From Lysobacteraceae bacterium (lineage in GTDB: Bacteria; Pseudomonadota; Gammaproteobacteria; Xanthomonadales; Xanthomonadaceae): a stretch of 32,050 bases of DNA. Position 1 is the first letter of the stretch. Every line of letters starts with the position of its first letter. The position numbers and the translations under genes are program-made. Location: the NCBI GenBank assembly GCA_014879375.1, contig JACSSF010000040.1, positions 1 through 32,050 of the forward strand, in the 5' to 3' direction. Positions 23,780 through 31,891 of the stretch are shown here, one piece after another. A model generated the notes under the pieces. The model had not been told where the DNA came from. It was given only the letters and a program-made list of their open reading frames with translations, and made no database searches.

Positions 23780-25111
23780 GTGGCACGCATCGACCAGACG
23801 CCTTTCCAGGCCCACATCCTCGACCTCAGCCACGATGGCCGCGGCGTCGCCCGGCGCGAAGGCGGCACTCACGAGGGCAAGACCGTGTTCGTCTCCGGCG
23901 CGCTGCCGGGCGAGACGGTGATGGCGCAGCAGACCGCCCGTTCGCGCAGTTTCGATGAAGCGAAGACGCTGGAGGTGCTGGAAGCCTCGCCTGATCGCGT
24001 CACGCCGCGCTGCCCGCATTTCGGCATCTGCGGTGGCTGCGTGCTTCAGCATCTGGCCGAAGACAAGCAGATCCACGCCAAGCAGCGCGTGCTGATGGAA
24101 AACCTTGAGCGGATCGGCCACGTCACCCCGCAAGCGGTGTTGCCGCCGTTGGTGGATGCCGCCTGGGGCTATCGCCGCAAGGGGCGTTTCTCGGTGCGCC
24201 GGGTCGAGAAGAAGGACAAGACGCTGGTCGGGTTCCGCGAGCAGGACCCGCGTTTCGTGGCCGACATCGGCGAATGCCACACGGTGGTGCCGGAGATCGG
24301 CTTCAAGATCGCCGCGCTCTCCAGCCTGGTCGATTCGATGGATGCGCGGCGCGTGCTGCCGCAGATCGAGTTCATCGCAGGTGACGAGACACGCGCACTG
24401 GTCTTCCGCCACCTCGAACCCCTGTCCGAAGGTGACCTGCAGAAGCTGCGTGATTTCACCGCCGCCGAGGGCTTCGCCATCTACTTGCAGCCCAAGGGCC
24501 TGGATTCGGTGCACACGCTTGATGACGCGCCGCCGCCCAAGCTCTCGTTCCGCCTGGCGCCTTGGGACGTTGAATTGCTGTTCCGCCCGCTGGACTTCAT
24601 CCAGGTCAATGGCGGACTCAACGAAAAAATGATCGCGCGCACGTTGGAGTTGCTCGACGTGCAGCCCGGCGAGCGCGTGCTGGATCTGTTCTGCGGCCTC
24701 GGCAACTTCACCTTACCGCTCGCCCGCACCGCCGCGGAGGTGGTGGGTGTGGAGGGCGATGCGGGCCTCGTCGCGCGGGCGCGACAGAATGCCGAGCACA
24801 ACGGCCTCGCCAACGCCGAGTTCCACATGGCCGATCTCACCACCGACCTGCGCCAGGAGCGCTGGTTCAAGCAGGGCTTCGACAAGCTGCTGCTGGACCC
24901 GGCGCGCGCCGGTGCGCTGGAGGTGCTCAAGCAGATCCCGCTTGAGGGTATCCAGCGTATCGTCTACGTCAGCTGCCATCCGGGCTCATTGGCGCGCGAT
25001 GCCGGCTATCTGGTCAACGAGCGTGGCTGGAAGCTCAAGAGCGCAGGCGTAATGGACATGTTCCCGCACACCGCGCACGTGGAATCCATCGCGGTATTCG
25101 AACGGAGTTGA
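23780..25111 (+). CDS. rlmD: 23S rRNA (uracil-1939-C5)-methyltransferase RlmD
   Basis: SAM-dependent m5U methyltransferase, 443 aa. An N-terminal TRAM domain (1-65) is followed by four Fe-S cysteines, C78, C84, C87 (CPHFGICGGC) and C166 (GECHTV). The SAM-binding motif VLDLFCGLGNFTLPLA is clear. Catalytic Cys399 lies in YVSCHPGSLARD, where the usual Asn-Pro after Cys is His-Pro. The C-terminal MDMFPHTAHVESI is a family signature. Four Fe-S cysteines favour RlmD over TrmA. Start is GTG at 23780. Confidence 0.95.
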   Translation: MARIDQTPFQAHILDLSHDGRGVARREGGTHEGKTVFVSGALPGETVMAQQTARSRSFDEAKTLEVLEASPDRVTPRCPHFGICGGCVLQHLAEDKQIHAKQRVLMENLERIGHVTPQAVLPPLVDAAWGYRRKGRFSVRRVEKKDKTLVGFREQDPRFVADIGECHTVVPEIGFKIAALSSLVDSMDARRVLPQIEFIAGDETRALVFRHLEPLSEGDLQKLRDFTAAEGFAIYLQPKGLDSVHTLDDAPPPKLSFRLAPWDVELLFRPLDFIQVNGGLNEKMIARTLELLDVQPGERVLDLFCGLGNFTLPLARTAAEVVGVEGDAGLVARARQNAEHNGLANAEFHMADLTTDLRQERWFKQGFDKLLLDPARAGALEVLKQIPLEGIQRIVYVSCHPGSLARDAGYLVNERGWKLKSAGVMDMFPHTAHVESIAVFERS

Positions 25112-25114
25112 GCC

Positions 25115-25624
25115 ATGGCCATCGAGATCGAACGCAAGTTCCTGGTCGCCGCAGATTCGTGGCGTGCCCGCGCGCATCGCAGCGTGGAAATGGCGCAGGG
25201 GTATTTGAATGATGCCGAATCGGTGGTGCTCGGGCGCCAGAACGCATCGGTACGGGTGCGACTGGAAGGCGACGAGGCCAGGCTCAACATCAAGTCGCGC
25301 GAGATGGGCGCGGCGCGGCAGGAGTTCGATTACCGCATCCCCGTCGAGGATGCCCGCGCGTTGCTCGCCTTGTGCGTCGGCGGCACGGTGGTCAAGCGCC
25401 GCCATTACGTGCTGAACGAAGGCCATGAATGGGAGGTCGACGAGTTCTTCGGTGATAACGCCGGGCTGATCGTCGCCGAGCTGGAACTGGGCAGCCTAGA
25501 TGAAACCTTCGACCTGCCGTCATGGGCGGGGCCCGAAGTCACCCACCTGCAGCGTTACTACAACCTCAACCTCGCCTCGCATCCGTTCTCGCGCTGGAGT
25601 GCGGAGGAACGCGAGGAAGCTTGA
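25115..25624 (+). CDS. CYTH-domain triphosphatase
   Basis: 169-aa CYTH protein, a triphosphate tunnel metalloenzyme. The N-terminal ExExK motif (E4-I-E6-R-K8) is followed by charged tunnel residues: R47, R49, K60, K94/R95, E107, D109, E122 and E124. No CHAD domain is present. Small proteins of this type usually hydrolyse inorganic triphosphate; some relatives are class IV adenylate cyclases or thiamine triphosphatases, and the sequence does not decide. The ATG is 3 nt after the rlmD stop with GGAG upstream, so the two are cotranscribed. Confidence 0.9.
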   Translation: MAIEIERKFLVAADSWRARAHRSVEMAQGYLNDAESVVLGRQNASVRVRLEGDEARLNIKSREMGAARQEFDYRIPVEDARALLALCVGGTVVKRRHYVLNEGHEWEVDEFFGDNAGLIVAELELGSLDETFDLPSWAGPEVTHLQRYYNLNLASHPFSRWSAEEREEA

Positions 25625-25656
25625 TTCCACCTGCGATTGGCCCCACCTTGGGCGTC

Positions 25657-26379
25657 ATGGACACGAAAAAAGAACCGTTGCGCGTCGATGTCTGGTCGGA
25701 CGTGGTCTGTCCGTGGTGCTGGATCGGCAAGGGTCGCCTGCGCGAGGCGCTGAAAGCCGAAGGCGCTCCCGAGGTCGACATCCACTGGCATCCCTTCCTG
25801 CTGGATCCGGACATCGCGGTCGATGCCGCGCCGGTGCCGCTGCGCGAAGCCTACGAGAAGAAATTCGGCGGCGCCGACAAGGTCGAGCAGATCCTCGGCC
25901 ACACCCAGAGCACCGCGCAAGCCGAAGGCCTACCGATGGATTTCAGCCGCGGCCAGGTGCGCGCCAGTACCCGCGATGCACATCGCCTGATGCTGCTTGC
26001 CGCGCATGAAGGGGTGGCCGATGAAGTGGGCGAGGCGTTGTTCCGCGCGCATTTCGCCGAAGGCCGCAACATCGCCGATCACCACGTGCTGGCCGATGTC
26101 GGCGCGTCTGCCGGGATCGATCGCCAGGCGGCGCTCGATTTCCTCGTCTCCGATGCCGGCAAGCAGGAAGTCGAGGCCGAGATCGCGCAGGCGCACAACC
26201 TCGGCATCCGCGCGGTGCCGACTTTCGTCTTCGACGGCCAGCTGGCGGTGCAGGGCGCGCAGCCGCCGGCATTGTTCGCCGAGATCTTCCAGAAGCTGGG
26301 CCATGCGGCGCCGGCCACACCCGAGGCAGGCAAGGACGAAGCGGCGGCCTGCGGGCCGGAGGGTTGCAGCATCGACTAG
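25657..26379 (+). CDS. DsbA/FrnE-family thiol oxidoreductase
   Basis: 240-aa cytosolic DsbA-like protein of the FrnE type. The active site C18-P-W-C21 sits in DVVCPWCWIGK, an inserted helical domain follows, and the cis-proline region is RAVPTFVF. There is no signal peptide, unlike true DsbA, so it is probably cytoplasmic. FrnE relatives have been linked to oxidative stress and 2-hydroxychromene-2-carboxylate isomerase folds. The C-terminal tail has two extra cysteines (CGPEGC), a feature seen in FrnE proteins. The start at 25657 is chosen because upstream residues belong to the CYTH frame overlap. Confidence 0.9.
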   Translation: MDTKKEPLRVDVWSDVVCPWCWIGKGRLREALKAEGAPEVDIHWHPFLLDPDIAVDAAPVPLREAYEKKFGGADKVEQILGHTQSTAQAEGLPMDFSRGQVRASTRDAHRLMLLAAHEGVADEVGEALFRAHFAEGRNIADHHVLADVGASAGIDRQAALDFLVSDAGKQEVEAEIAQAHNLGIRAVPTFVFDGQLAVQGAQPPALFAEIFQKLGHAAPATPEAGKDEAAACGPEGCSID

Positions 26380-26422
26380 CCTCAGCTGGATGCGGCTTCA
26401 TGCCGCGCCCCGCGCTTTGAGC

Positions 26423-26428
26423 GACAAT
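26423..26428 (+). promoter_or_regulatory. Possible -10 element for nagZ
   Basis: GACAAT in the context GCGACAATGC, just upstream of the terminator hairpin. It resembles other -10-like elements in this window (GCGATAATG before lepA, CCTACAATG before era). No convincing -35 is seen. If used, the transcript would begin inside or just before the hairpin. Confidence 0.3.
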
Positions 26429-26430
26429 GC

Positions 26431-26456
26431 AAGGCCGCGCACCCCGCGGCCTTTTT
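26431..26456 (+). terminator. Intrinsic terminator between the FrnE gene and nagZ
   Basis: AAGGCCGCG-CACCC-CGCGGCCTT, a perfect 9-bp stem with a 5-nt loop, followed by TTT (five T in a row including the stem end). It is a textbook rho-independent terminator for the gene ending at 26379, but lies only 10 nt before the nagZ ribosome-binding site. Confidence 0.8.
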
Positions 26457-26475
26457 CATTGCCATGAGGATTCCC

Positions 26476-27528
26476 ATGCTGGTCATCGGCATCGCCGGAC
26501 ACGAACTGAGGGCGCAGGAGCGCGAATGGTTGCAGCACGATGCCTGTGCCGGCGTGATCCTGTTTAGCCGCAACTTCGCCAGCAAGACGCAGGTGGCGGA
26601 GCTGACGCAGGCCATCCGCGAGGCCGCGCCGCGCCCGCAATTGCTGTGCGTGGATCAGGAAGGCGGCCGCGTGCAGCGTTTCCGCGAGGGCTACAGCGAC
26701 CTGCCGGCGTTGCAAGGTTTCGACCAGCTGCATGCGAAGGATCGCGGCGCGGCGCTTGATCTCGCCCGCGAACACGCGTGGCTGATGGCGAGCGAAATCC
26801 GCGCGACCGGCATCGACCTCAGCTTCGCGCCGGTGGTGGACCTTGGGCGTGGCAATCGCGCGATCGGCAACCGCGCGTTCTCGGCGGACCCGAACGTCGT
26901 CGCCGATTTCACCTGCGCCTATGTCGAGGGGATGCACGATGCCGGCATGGCGGCGACGCTCAAGCATTTTCCCGGGCATGGATCAGTGTTGGAAGACACC
27001 CATTTCGACGAGGCGGTGGATGATCGCTCGCTGGACGAGATCCGCGCGCTGGATCTGGTGCCGTTCGCGGCCGGCATCGATGCCGGCGCCGATGCGGTGA
27101 TGATGGCGCACGTGGTGTATCCGCAAGTCGCGCCCGAGCCGGCGGGTTATTCCCGGCGCTGGATCCAGGACATCCTGCGCGGCGACATGGGTTTCCGCGG
27201 CGTGGTGTTCTCCGACGACATCGGCATGGCGGCGGCGTTCTCCGCCGGCGGGGTGAAGGCGCGCATCGATGATCACCTGGATGCCGGCTGCGACGTGGTG
27301 CTGGTCAGCCACTCGGAGATGGTGGCCGAGTCATTGGCGGCGGTCGAAGGACGCAAGAGCAATACCGCGGCGCTCACCGGCTTGATCGGTCGTGGTCCGC
27401 TAGGTTGGGACGCATTGCTGGCCGATGCACGCTACGGGCGCGCGCAGGGTGACCTGGCCCGTGAACTGGGAAGCATCGCCACTTCCACGGGTTATTCCCG
27501 TGCCTTTGACGTGGGAGATGTCGCATGA
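26476..27528 (+). CDS. nagZ: Beta-N-acetylhexosaminidase NagZ
   Basis: GH3 glucosaminidase, 350 aa, cytosolic, removing GlcNAc from anhydro-muropeptides during peptidoglycan recycling. Motifs are VDQEGGRVQRFREG (59-72), KHFPGHGS (163-170) with the catalytic-loop His176 in EDTH, and FSDDIGM (245-251) with the nucleophile Asp. I choose the ATG at 26476 because GAGGA lies 5 nt upstream and the N-terminus then aligns with E. coli NagZ; the track start at 26464 has no ribosome-binding site. It overlaps hpt by 4 nt (ATGA). NagZ products influence AmpC-type beta-lactamase induction in relatives. Confidence 0.96.
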   Translation: MLVIGIAGHELRAQEREWLQHDACAGVILFSRNFASKTQVAELTQAIREAAPRPQLLCVDQEGGRVQRFREGYSDLPALQGFDQLHAKDRGAALDLAREHAWLMASEIRATGIDLSFAPVVDLGRGNRAIGNRAFSADPNVVADFTCAYVEGMHDAGMAATLKHFPGHGSVLEDTHFDEAVDDRSLDEIRALDLVPFAAGIDAGADAVMMAHVVYPQVAPEPAGYSRRWIQDILRGDMGFRGVVFSDDIGMAAAFSAGGVKARIDDHLDAGCDVVLVSHSEMVAESLAAVEGRKSNTAALTGLIGRGPLGWDALLADARYGRAQGDLARELGSIATSTGYSRAFDVGDVA

Positions 27529-28082
27529 CGCCGAGCCTGTCCGCCGCCCTGCTGGACGCTGACGTGGTGCATGATCGCGCCGCGATCCGTGCAGCCATCG
27601 AAGCCATGGCCGATGACCTCCGTCTGGACTACGACAACGAGCAACCGCCGCCGCTCTACATCACGGTGATGAACGGCGGCATGTTGTTCGCGAGCGATCT
27701 GGCGATGGCGCTGGGCGAACGCGGCCTGGACCTCGAATTCGATTACCTGCATGCCACGCGCTATCGCGGGCAGACCAGCGGCTCGGGGCTGGCCTGGCTG
27801 CATCGCCCGGCCACCCCGATGCGCGGCCGTCGCGTGCTGCTGGCCGATGACATCCTCGACGAAGGACACACGATGCTGGCGGTGAAGCGCTGGTGCGAGG
27901 ACCAAGGCGCCGAGGACGTGCGCATCGCGGTGCTGGCGGTGAAGGTGCATGGGCGCTGTGTGGACGGGATCGAAGCCGATTACGTGGGGCTGGACGTGCC
28001 GGACCGCTACGTCTTCGGGTACGGCATGGACTACCACGAGCAGGGCCGCAACCTGCCGGCGATCTACGCGCTACGGAGCTGA
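27525..28082 (+). CDS. hpt: Hypoxanthine-guanine phosphoribosyltransferase
   Basis: Purine-salvage enzyme, 185 aa, making IMP or GMP from hypoxanthine or guanine plus PRPP. The PRPP loop VLLADDILDEGHT (104-116) is clear, Lys140 occupies the purine-binding lysine position, and the C-terminal VPDRYVFGYGMDYHEQGRNLP matches the family. It is coupled to nagZ by an ATGA overlap and followed after 2 nt by the methylthioinosine phosphorylase, whose product hypoxanthine it can use. Confidence 0.95.
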   Translation: MTPSLSAALLDADVVHDRAAIRAAIEAMADDLRLDYDNEQPPPLYITVMNGGMLFASDLAMALGERGLDLEFDYLHATRYRGQTSGSGLAWLHRPATPMRGRRVLLADDILDEGHTMLAVKRWCEDQGAEDVRIAVLAVKVHGRCVDGIEADYVGLDVPDRYVFGYGMDYHEQGRNLPAIYALRS

Positions 28083-28084
28083 AC

Positions 28085-28834
28085 ATGGCGGGCATCGACC
28101 TTGCGATCATCGGCGGTACCGGCGTGTATGCGCTGGTGGACTTGGCCGATGTCGAGACGCACCAGCCGGTCACACACTATGGCCCGCCATCCGGCCCGAT
28201 CCGCATCGGCACGCTCGCAGGAAAACGTGTCGCGTTCCTTGCGCGCCATGGCGAGGGGCATTCCATCCCGCCGCACCAGATCAACTATCGCGCCAACCTC
28301 GCCGCATTGAAGGCGCTCGGCGCGCAGACGGTCCTCGCGCTCAACACCGTCGGCGGCATCACCGGCCGCTGCGGGCCACGCGCCCTGGTGATGCCGGACC
28401 AGTTGATCGACTACACCTGGGGCCGGATCTCCACATTGAGCGAGGAACCCGGCACCGAGGTCCTGCACGTGGACTTCGGCGATCCGTACACGCAAAGCCT
28501 GCGCGAGCGCGTGATGGCGGCGGCGGGTCGGCTGGGCATCGATCTGGTTGCGCAGGGCTGCTATGGCGCGACCCAGGGCCCGCGTCTGGAAACCAAGGCC
28601 GAGATCACCCGCATGAAACGCGACGGTTGCGATCTGGTCGGCATGACCGGGATGCCGGAAGCGGGCCTCGCACGCGAGCTGGGGCTGGATTACGCTTGCC
28701 TCGGCATCGTCGCCAACTGGGCCGCAGGCGCGGGTCCCGACCCGGACGAGATCATCACGATGGACGAGGTGCTGGCCAACGTGAAGGCAGCGATGGACCA
28801 GGTCCCGCGCATCCTGCAGGCGATGCTCGACTAA
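28085..28834 (+). CDS. S-methyl-5'-thioinosine phosphorylase
   Basis: 249-aa member of the MTAP/PNP family. Phosphate- and ribose-site motifs are GGTGVY (10-15), Arg54-His55 in LARHGEGH, PPHQINYRANL, TQGPRLET (163-170) and MTGMPEAGLARELGLDYACL. At the base-recognition position where MTA phosphorylases carry Asp, this protein has Asn211 (VANWAAG), as in the P. aeruginosa enzyme PA3004 that prefers 6-oxopurine S-methylthioinosine. It would release hypoxanthine and methylthioribose-1-phosphate. GGAG lies 6 nt before the ATG. Placement near nagZ is also seen in Pseudomonas, and hpt is directly upstream. Confidence 0.88.
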   Translation: MAGIDLAIIGGTGVYALVDLADVETHQPVTHYGPPSGPIRIGTLAGKRVAFLARHGEGHSIPPHQINYRANLAALKALGAQTVLALNTVGGITGRCGPRALVMPDQLIDYTWGRISTLSEEPGTEVLHVDFGDPYTQSLRERVMAAAGRLGIDLVAQGCYGATQGPRLETKAEITRMKRDGCDLVGMTGMPEAGLARELGLDYACLGIVANWAAGAGPDPDEIITMDEVLANVKAAMDQVPRILQAMLD

Positions 28835-28837
28835 GGC

Positions 28838-30061
28838 GTGCGTCGGCACGTCGCCATCGTCGGCTACGGCACGGCGGGACAGGCATGCGCATTGGCGCTG
28901 ACGCATGCCGACGACAACATCGAGGTCTTCGAGCGCGTGCCCGAACCGGGCCCGGTGGGCGCGGGTTTCCTGCTGCAACCGACCGGCTTGCAGGCGCTCT
29001 GGCAGCTGGGCCTGCTGGATGATGCACGTCGGCATGGCGCGCCGGTCATGCGCCTGTACGGCGAGAATACCCGTGATCGCGTGGTGATGGACATGCGCTA
29101 CGCCGATCTGGATGCACGCCTGCACGGACTGGGCATGCAGCGTGGCGCGTTGTACTCGATCCTCCATCGCGCCATCGGTGGTCGTGTGCAAATGCATGCA
29201 GGCACCCGCATCGACCAGATGGATCACGATGCCGGCCGCGTGCGCGACCAGCATGGCCGATGGCATGGGCCGTTCGACCTCGTGATCGTCGCCGATGGCG
29301 CGGCCTCCTGCCTGCGCGAGACGATCGCTGCGCCCGCCATCAACCAGCCATATCCGTGGGGCGCGCTGTGGTGCCTCCTGCCGGCGCGGGATTGGCCGTG
29401 GCTGGATGAACTGCGCCAGCGCTACCGGCTTGCACGCAACATGGTCGGCCTGTTGCCCGTCGGCACGACGCCGGACGACGACACCCCGCGGCTAAGCTTC
29501 TTCTGGAGTCTGCCGACCACCGGCTTCGAGCCATGGCGGCAAGCGGGTGCATCGGCCTGGCGAGCGGAACTGGCTGCCCTCTGGCCGCAAGCAGATGCCT
29601 TGCTGGAGGAAGACTTCGATGTCGGCCAGCTGGCACGTGCGGCCTATCGCGACGCCGTCATGCCGGGCTGGTGGCGCGGCCGCGCGGTGCTGGTGGGCGA
29701 CGCCGCGCATGCGATGAGCCCGCAGCTGGGGCAGGGCGCGAACATGGCCCTGCAGGATGCGGTGACCTTGATGGAATCACTCGACTTGCACGATTCCCTG
29801 CTCGAGGCGCTGGCGCGTTTCACTCGCCTGCGACGTCGGCATCTGGCGGCCTACCATCGTTGGAGCCGCTGGCTGACGCCGATCTTCCAGTCGCATCACG
29901 ACGGGCTGGCACGGGTGCGGGACATTGCTTTCCGGCCCTCCGGCAAGCTGCCGGGCGCGCGCGGCCACATGCTGCGAGTGCTGGCGGGCACCCAGCAGGG
30001 CTGGCTGGGGCGATTCGCGTTGCGGGAGGATTTCCTGCGTGCCTGGACCGCGCACGACTGA
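28838..30061 (+). CDS. FAD-dependent monooxygenase of unknown substrate
   Basis: 407-aa group A flavoprotein hydroxylase. The Rossmann motif HVAIVGYGTAGQA (4-16) binds the ADP moiety, DLVIVADGAASCLRE is the DG motif, and GRAVLVGDAAHAMSPQLGQGANMALQDAV is the second FAD motif. No membrane segment is seen. Relatives include UbiH-like, salicylate and urate (HpxO) hydroxylases; nothing in the sequence fixes the substrate. It starts with GTG only 3 nt after the phosphorylase stop, so it is probably cotranscribed with the purine-salvage genes. It converges on the ABC transporter gene with 6 bp between stop codons. Confidence 0.85.
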   Translation: MRRHVAIVGYGTAGQACALALTHADDNIEVFERVPEPGPVGAGFLLQPTGLQALWQLGLLDDARRHGAPVMRLYGENTRDRVVMDMRYADLDARLHGLGMQRGALYSILHRAIGGRVQMHAGTRIDQMDHDAGRVRDQHGRWHGPFDLVIVADGAASCLRETIAAPAINQPYPWGALWCLLPARDWPWLDELRQRYRLARNMVGLLPVGTTPDDDTPRLSFFWSLPTTGFEPWRQAGASAWRAELAALWPQADALLEEDFDVGQLARAAYRDAVMPGWWRGRAVLVGDAAHAMSPQLGQGANMALQDAVTLMESLDLHDSLLEALARFTRLRRRHLAAYHRWSRWLTPIFQSHHDGLARVRDIAFRPSGKLPGARGHMLRVLAGTQQGWLGRFALREDFLRAWTAHD

Positions 30062-30067
30062 TCTTTT

Positions 30068-31843
30068 TCAGTCGAGGAATTGCAGCTTTGCCAGCTCCGC
30101 GTACAGACCGCCCTGCGCGAGCAATTCCGCGTGGGTGCCTTCGGCGACGATGCGCCCGGCGTCCATCACCACGATGCGATCTGCCTTGAGGATGGTGGCG
30201 AGGCGATGGGCGATGACGAGCGTGGTGCGGCCGGCCATCAGGTGCTCCAGTGCGGTCTGCACGGCACGTTCGCTTTGCGCGTCGAGGGCGGAGGTCGCTT
30301 CGTCGAGCAGCAAAATCGGCGCGTCCTTCAGTAGCGCGCGTGCGATGGCGATGCGTTGCTGCTGGCCGCCGGACAGGCGCGCGCCACGTTCGCCGAGTTG
30401 TTCGTCGAAACCTTCCGGCAGGGCGTGGAGGAAGTCGCTGGCTTCGGCGGCGCGCGCCGCGACTTCGACTTCCTCGTCGCTGGCGTCCAGCCGACCGTAG
30501 CGGATGTTGTCGGCGGCACTGGCGGCGAAGATGGTCGGTGACTGCGGCACCAAGGCGATGGCGCCGCGCAGCTGGGCCGGGTCGAGCGTGCGGATATCGA
30601 CGCCGTCGACATCGATCTGGCCGTGCTCCGGGTCGTGGAAGCGCAGCAGCAGCGAGAACACGGTGCTTTTGCCGGCGCCGGAAGGACCGACCAGCGCGAC
30701 CGTCTCGCCGGGCGACACGTGCAGGCTGAAATTCTCCAGGGCGGCGGTGTCGGGGCGCGCGGGGTAGTGGAAGGTGACATCCTCGAAACGCACCTCGCCA
30801 CGCAGTGGGACGGGCAACGGCTTCGGATTGGCTGGCGCACGCACGCGAGCCTCTTCGACCAGCAGTTCGTTGATGCGGCCCATGCCGCCGGCAGCGCGTT
30901 GCAATTCGTTCCAGACCTCGGCCAGCGCGCCGACGGAGCCGCCGCCGATCAGCGCGTAGAACACGAACTGGCCCAGCGTGCCCGCGGTCATGCGCCCGGC
31001 GATCACGTCGTGCGCGCCGGTCCACAGCACCAGCGTCACCGCGCCGAAGATCAGCACGATGGCGAGCGCGGTGACCAGTGCCTGCCAACCGATGCGGCGA
31101 CGCGCGGTATCCACCGCGATCGCGATGGCCTGGCTGAAACGACCGCGCTCGTAGGGCTCGCGGGCATGCGCCTGCACGGTCTTGACCGCGCCGAGGGCCT
31201 CGGCGGCATGGGTATTGGCATCGGCAAGGCGATCCTGCCCCTCGCGCGAAATCTTCTGCAGGCGGCGGCCGCCGATGACGATCGGCAACACGGCAAGCGG
31301 AATGCCCAGCATCGCCCACGCGGCGAGCTTCGGGCTGGTCACGAACAGCATCACCAGCGAGCCTAGCACGGTCACCGTGCTGCGCAAGGCCACCGACATG
31401 CTGGAGCCGACCACGCTGCGCAGGAGTTCCGCATCGGCGGTGAGGCGAGAGATCAATTCGCCGCTGCGGTTGCGATCATGGAAGGCGGCGTCCAGGCCGA
31501 TCAGGTGCGCGTACAGGCGCTCGCGCAAGTCGGCGACCACGCGCTCGCCCAGCAGCGAGACGAAGAAGAACCGCGCGGCCGTGGCCAGTGCCAGCACCAC
31601 CACGACGATGAAGACCAGACTGAAGGTGCGGTCGATGTTGCTGCCGCTGGAGAAGCCGTGGTCGATCATCTGCCGGAATGCCACCGGCAACGTGAGTGTC
31701 GCGGCGGAGGAACAAGCCAGGGCCAGCAGCCAGGCAATGAACAGGCCGCGCTGGCGCATGACATAGGGCCAGAGCGCGCGCAGGGTGCCGACGGGAGTCT
31801 TGCCAGCGGGGGCCTCGGTCGAGGTCGGATCAGGGTTGGACAT
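30068..31843 (-). CDS. MsbA-type ABC half-transporter
   Basis: 591-aa ABC exporter with a six-helix membrane domain (about 30-310) fused to one nucleotide-binding domain. The latter has Walker A GPSGAGKS (386-393), Q-loop Gln434, signature LSGGQ (490-494), Walker B ILLLDE (510-515) and H-loop His546. It functions as a homodimer. The family includes MsbA lipid exporters and multidrug exporters (LmrA/BmrA type); the substrate is unknown. A lipid or drug export role is equally compatible. The upstream gene on this strand runs off the window. Confidence 0.92.
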   Translation of the reverse strand: MSNPDPTSTEAPAGKTPVGTLRALWPYVMRQRGLFIAWLLALACSSAATLTLPVAFRQMIDHGFSSGSNIDRTFSLVFIVVVVLALATAARFFFVSLLGERVVADLRERLYAHLIGLDAAFHDRNRSGELISRLTADAELLRSVVGSSMSVALRSTVTVLGSLVMLFVTSPKLAAWAMLGIPLAVLPIVIGGRRLQKISREGQDRLADANTHAAEALGAVKTVQAHAREPYERGRFSQAIAIAVDTARRRIGWQALVTALAIVLIFGAVTLVLWTGAHDVIAGRMTAGTLGQFVFYALIGGGSVGALAEVWNELQRAAGGMGRINELLVEEARVRAPANPKPLPVPLRGEVRFEDVTFHYPARPDTAALENFSLHVSPGETVALVGPSGAGKSTVFSLLLRFHDPEHGQIDVDGVDIRTLDPAQLRGAIALVPQSPTIFAASAADNIRYGRLDASDEEVEVAARAAEASDFLHALPEGFDEQLGERGARLSGGQQQRIAIARALLKDAPILLLDEATSALDAQSERAVQTALEHLMAGRTTLVIAHRLATILKADRIVVMDAGRIVAEGTHAELLAQGGLYAELAKLQFLD

Positions 31844-31863
31844 CAGTCTGCGATGGTGGCGAT

Positions 31864-31887
31864 GTGCGGATTTTTCAATCCTCGCAC
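31864..31887 (-). terminator. Weak hairpin between the partial gene and the ABC transporter
   Basis: On the minus strand GTGC-GA-GGATT pairs with AATCC-GCAC around a GAAA loop, giving a 9-bp stem with a 2-nt bulge. There is no T-tract, so it is at best a weak terminator. GNRA-type tetraloops are stable. Confidence 0.35.
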
Positions 31888-31891
31888 GTCG

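Noticed and set aside
26464-26475. Track start of nagZ at the upstream ATG
   Set aside because: There is no ribosome-binding site in front of it. GAGGA lies inside this segment at correct spacing for the ATG at 26476.
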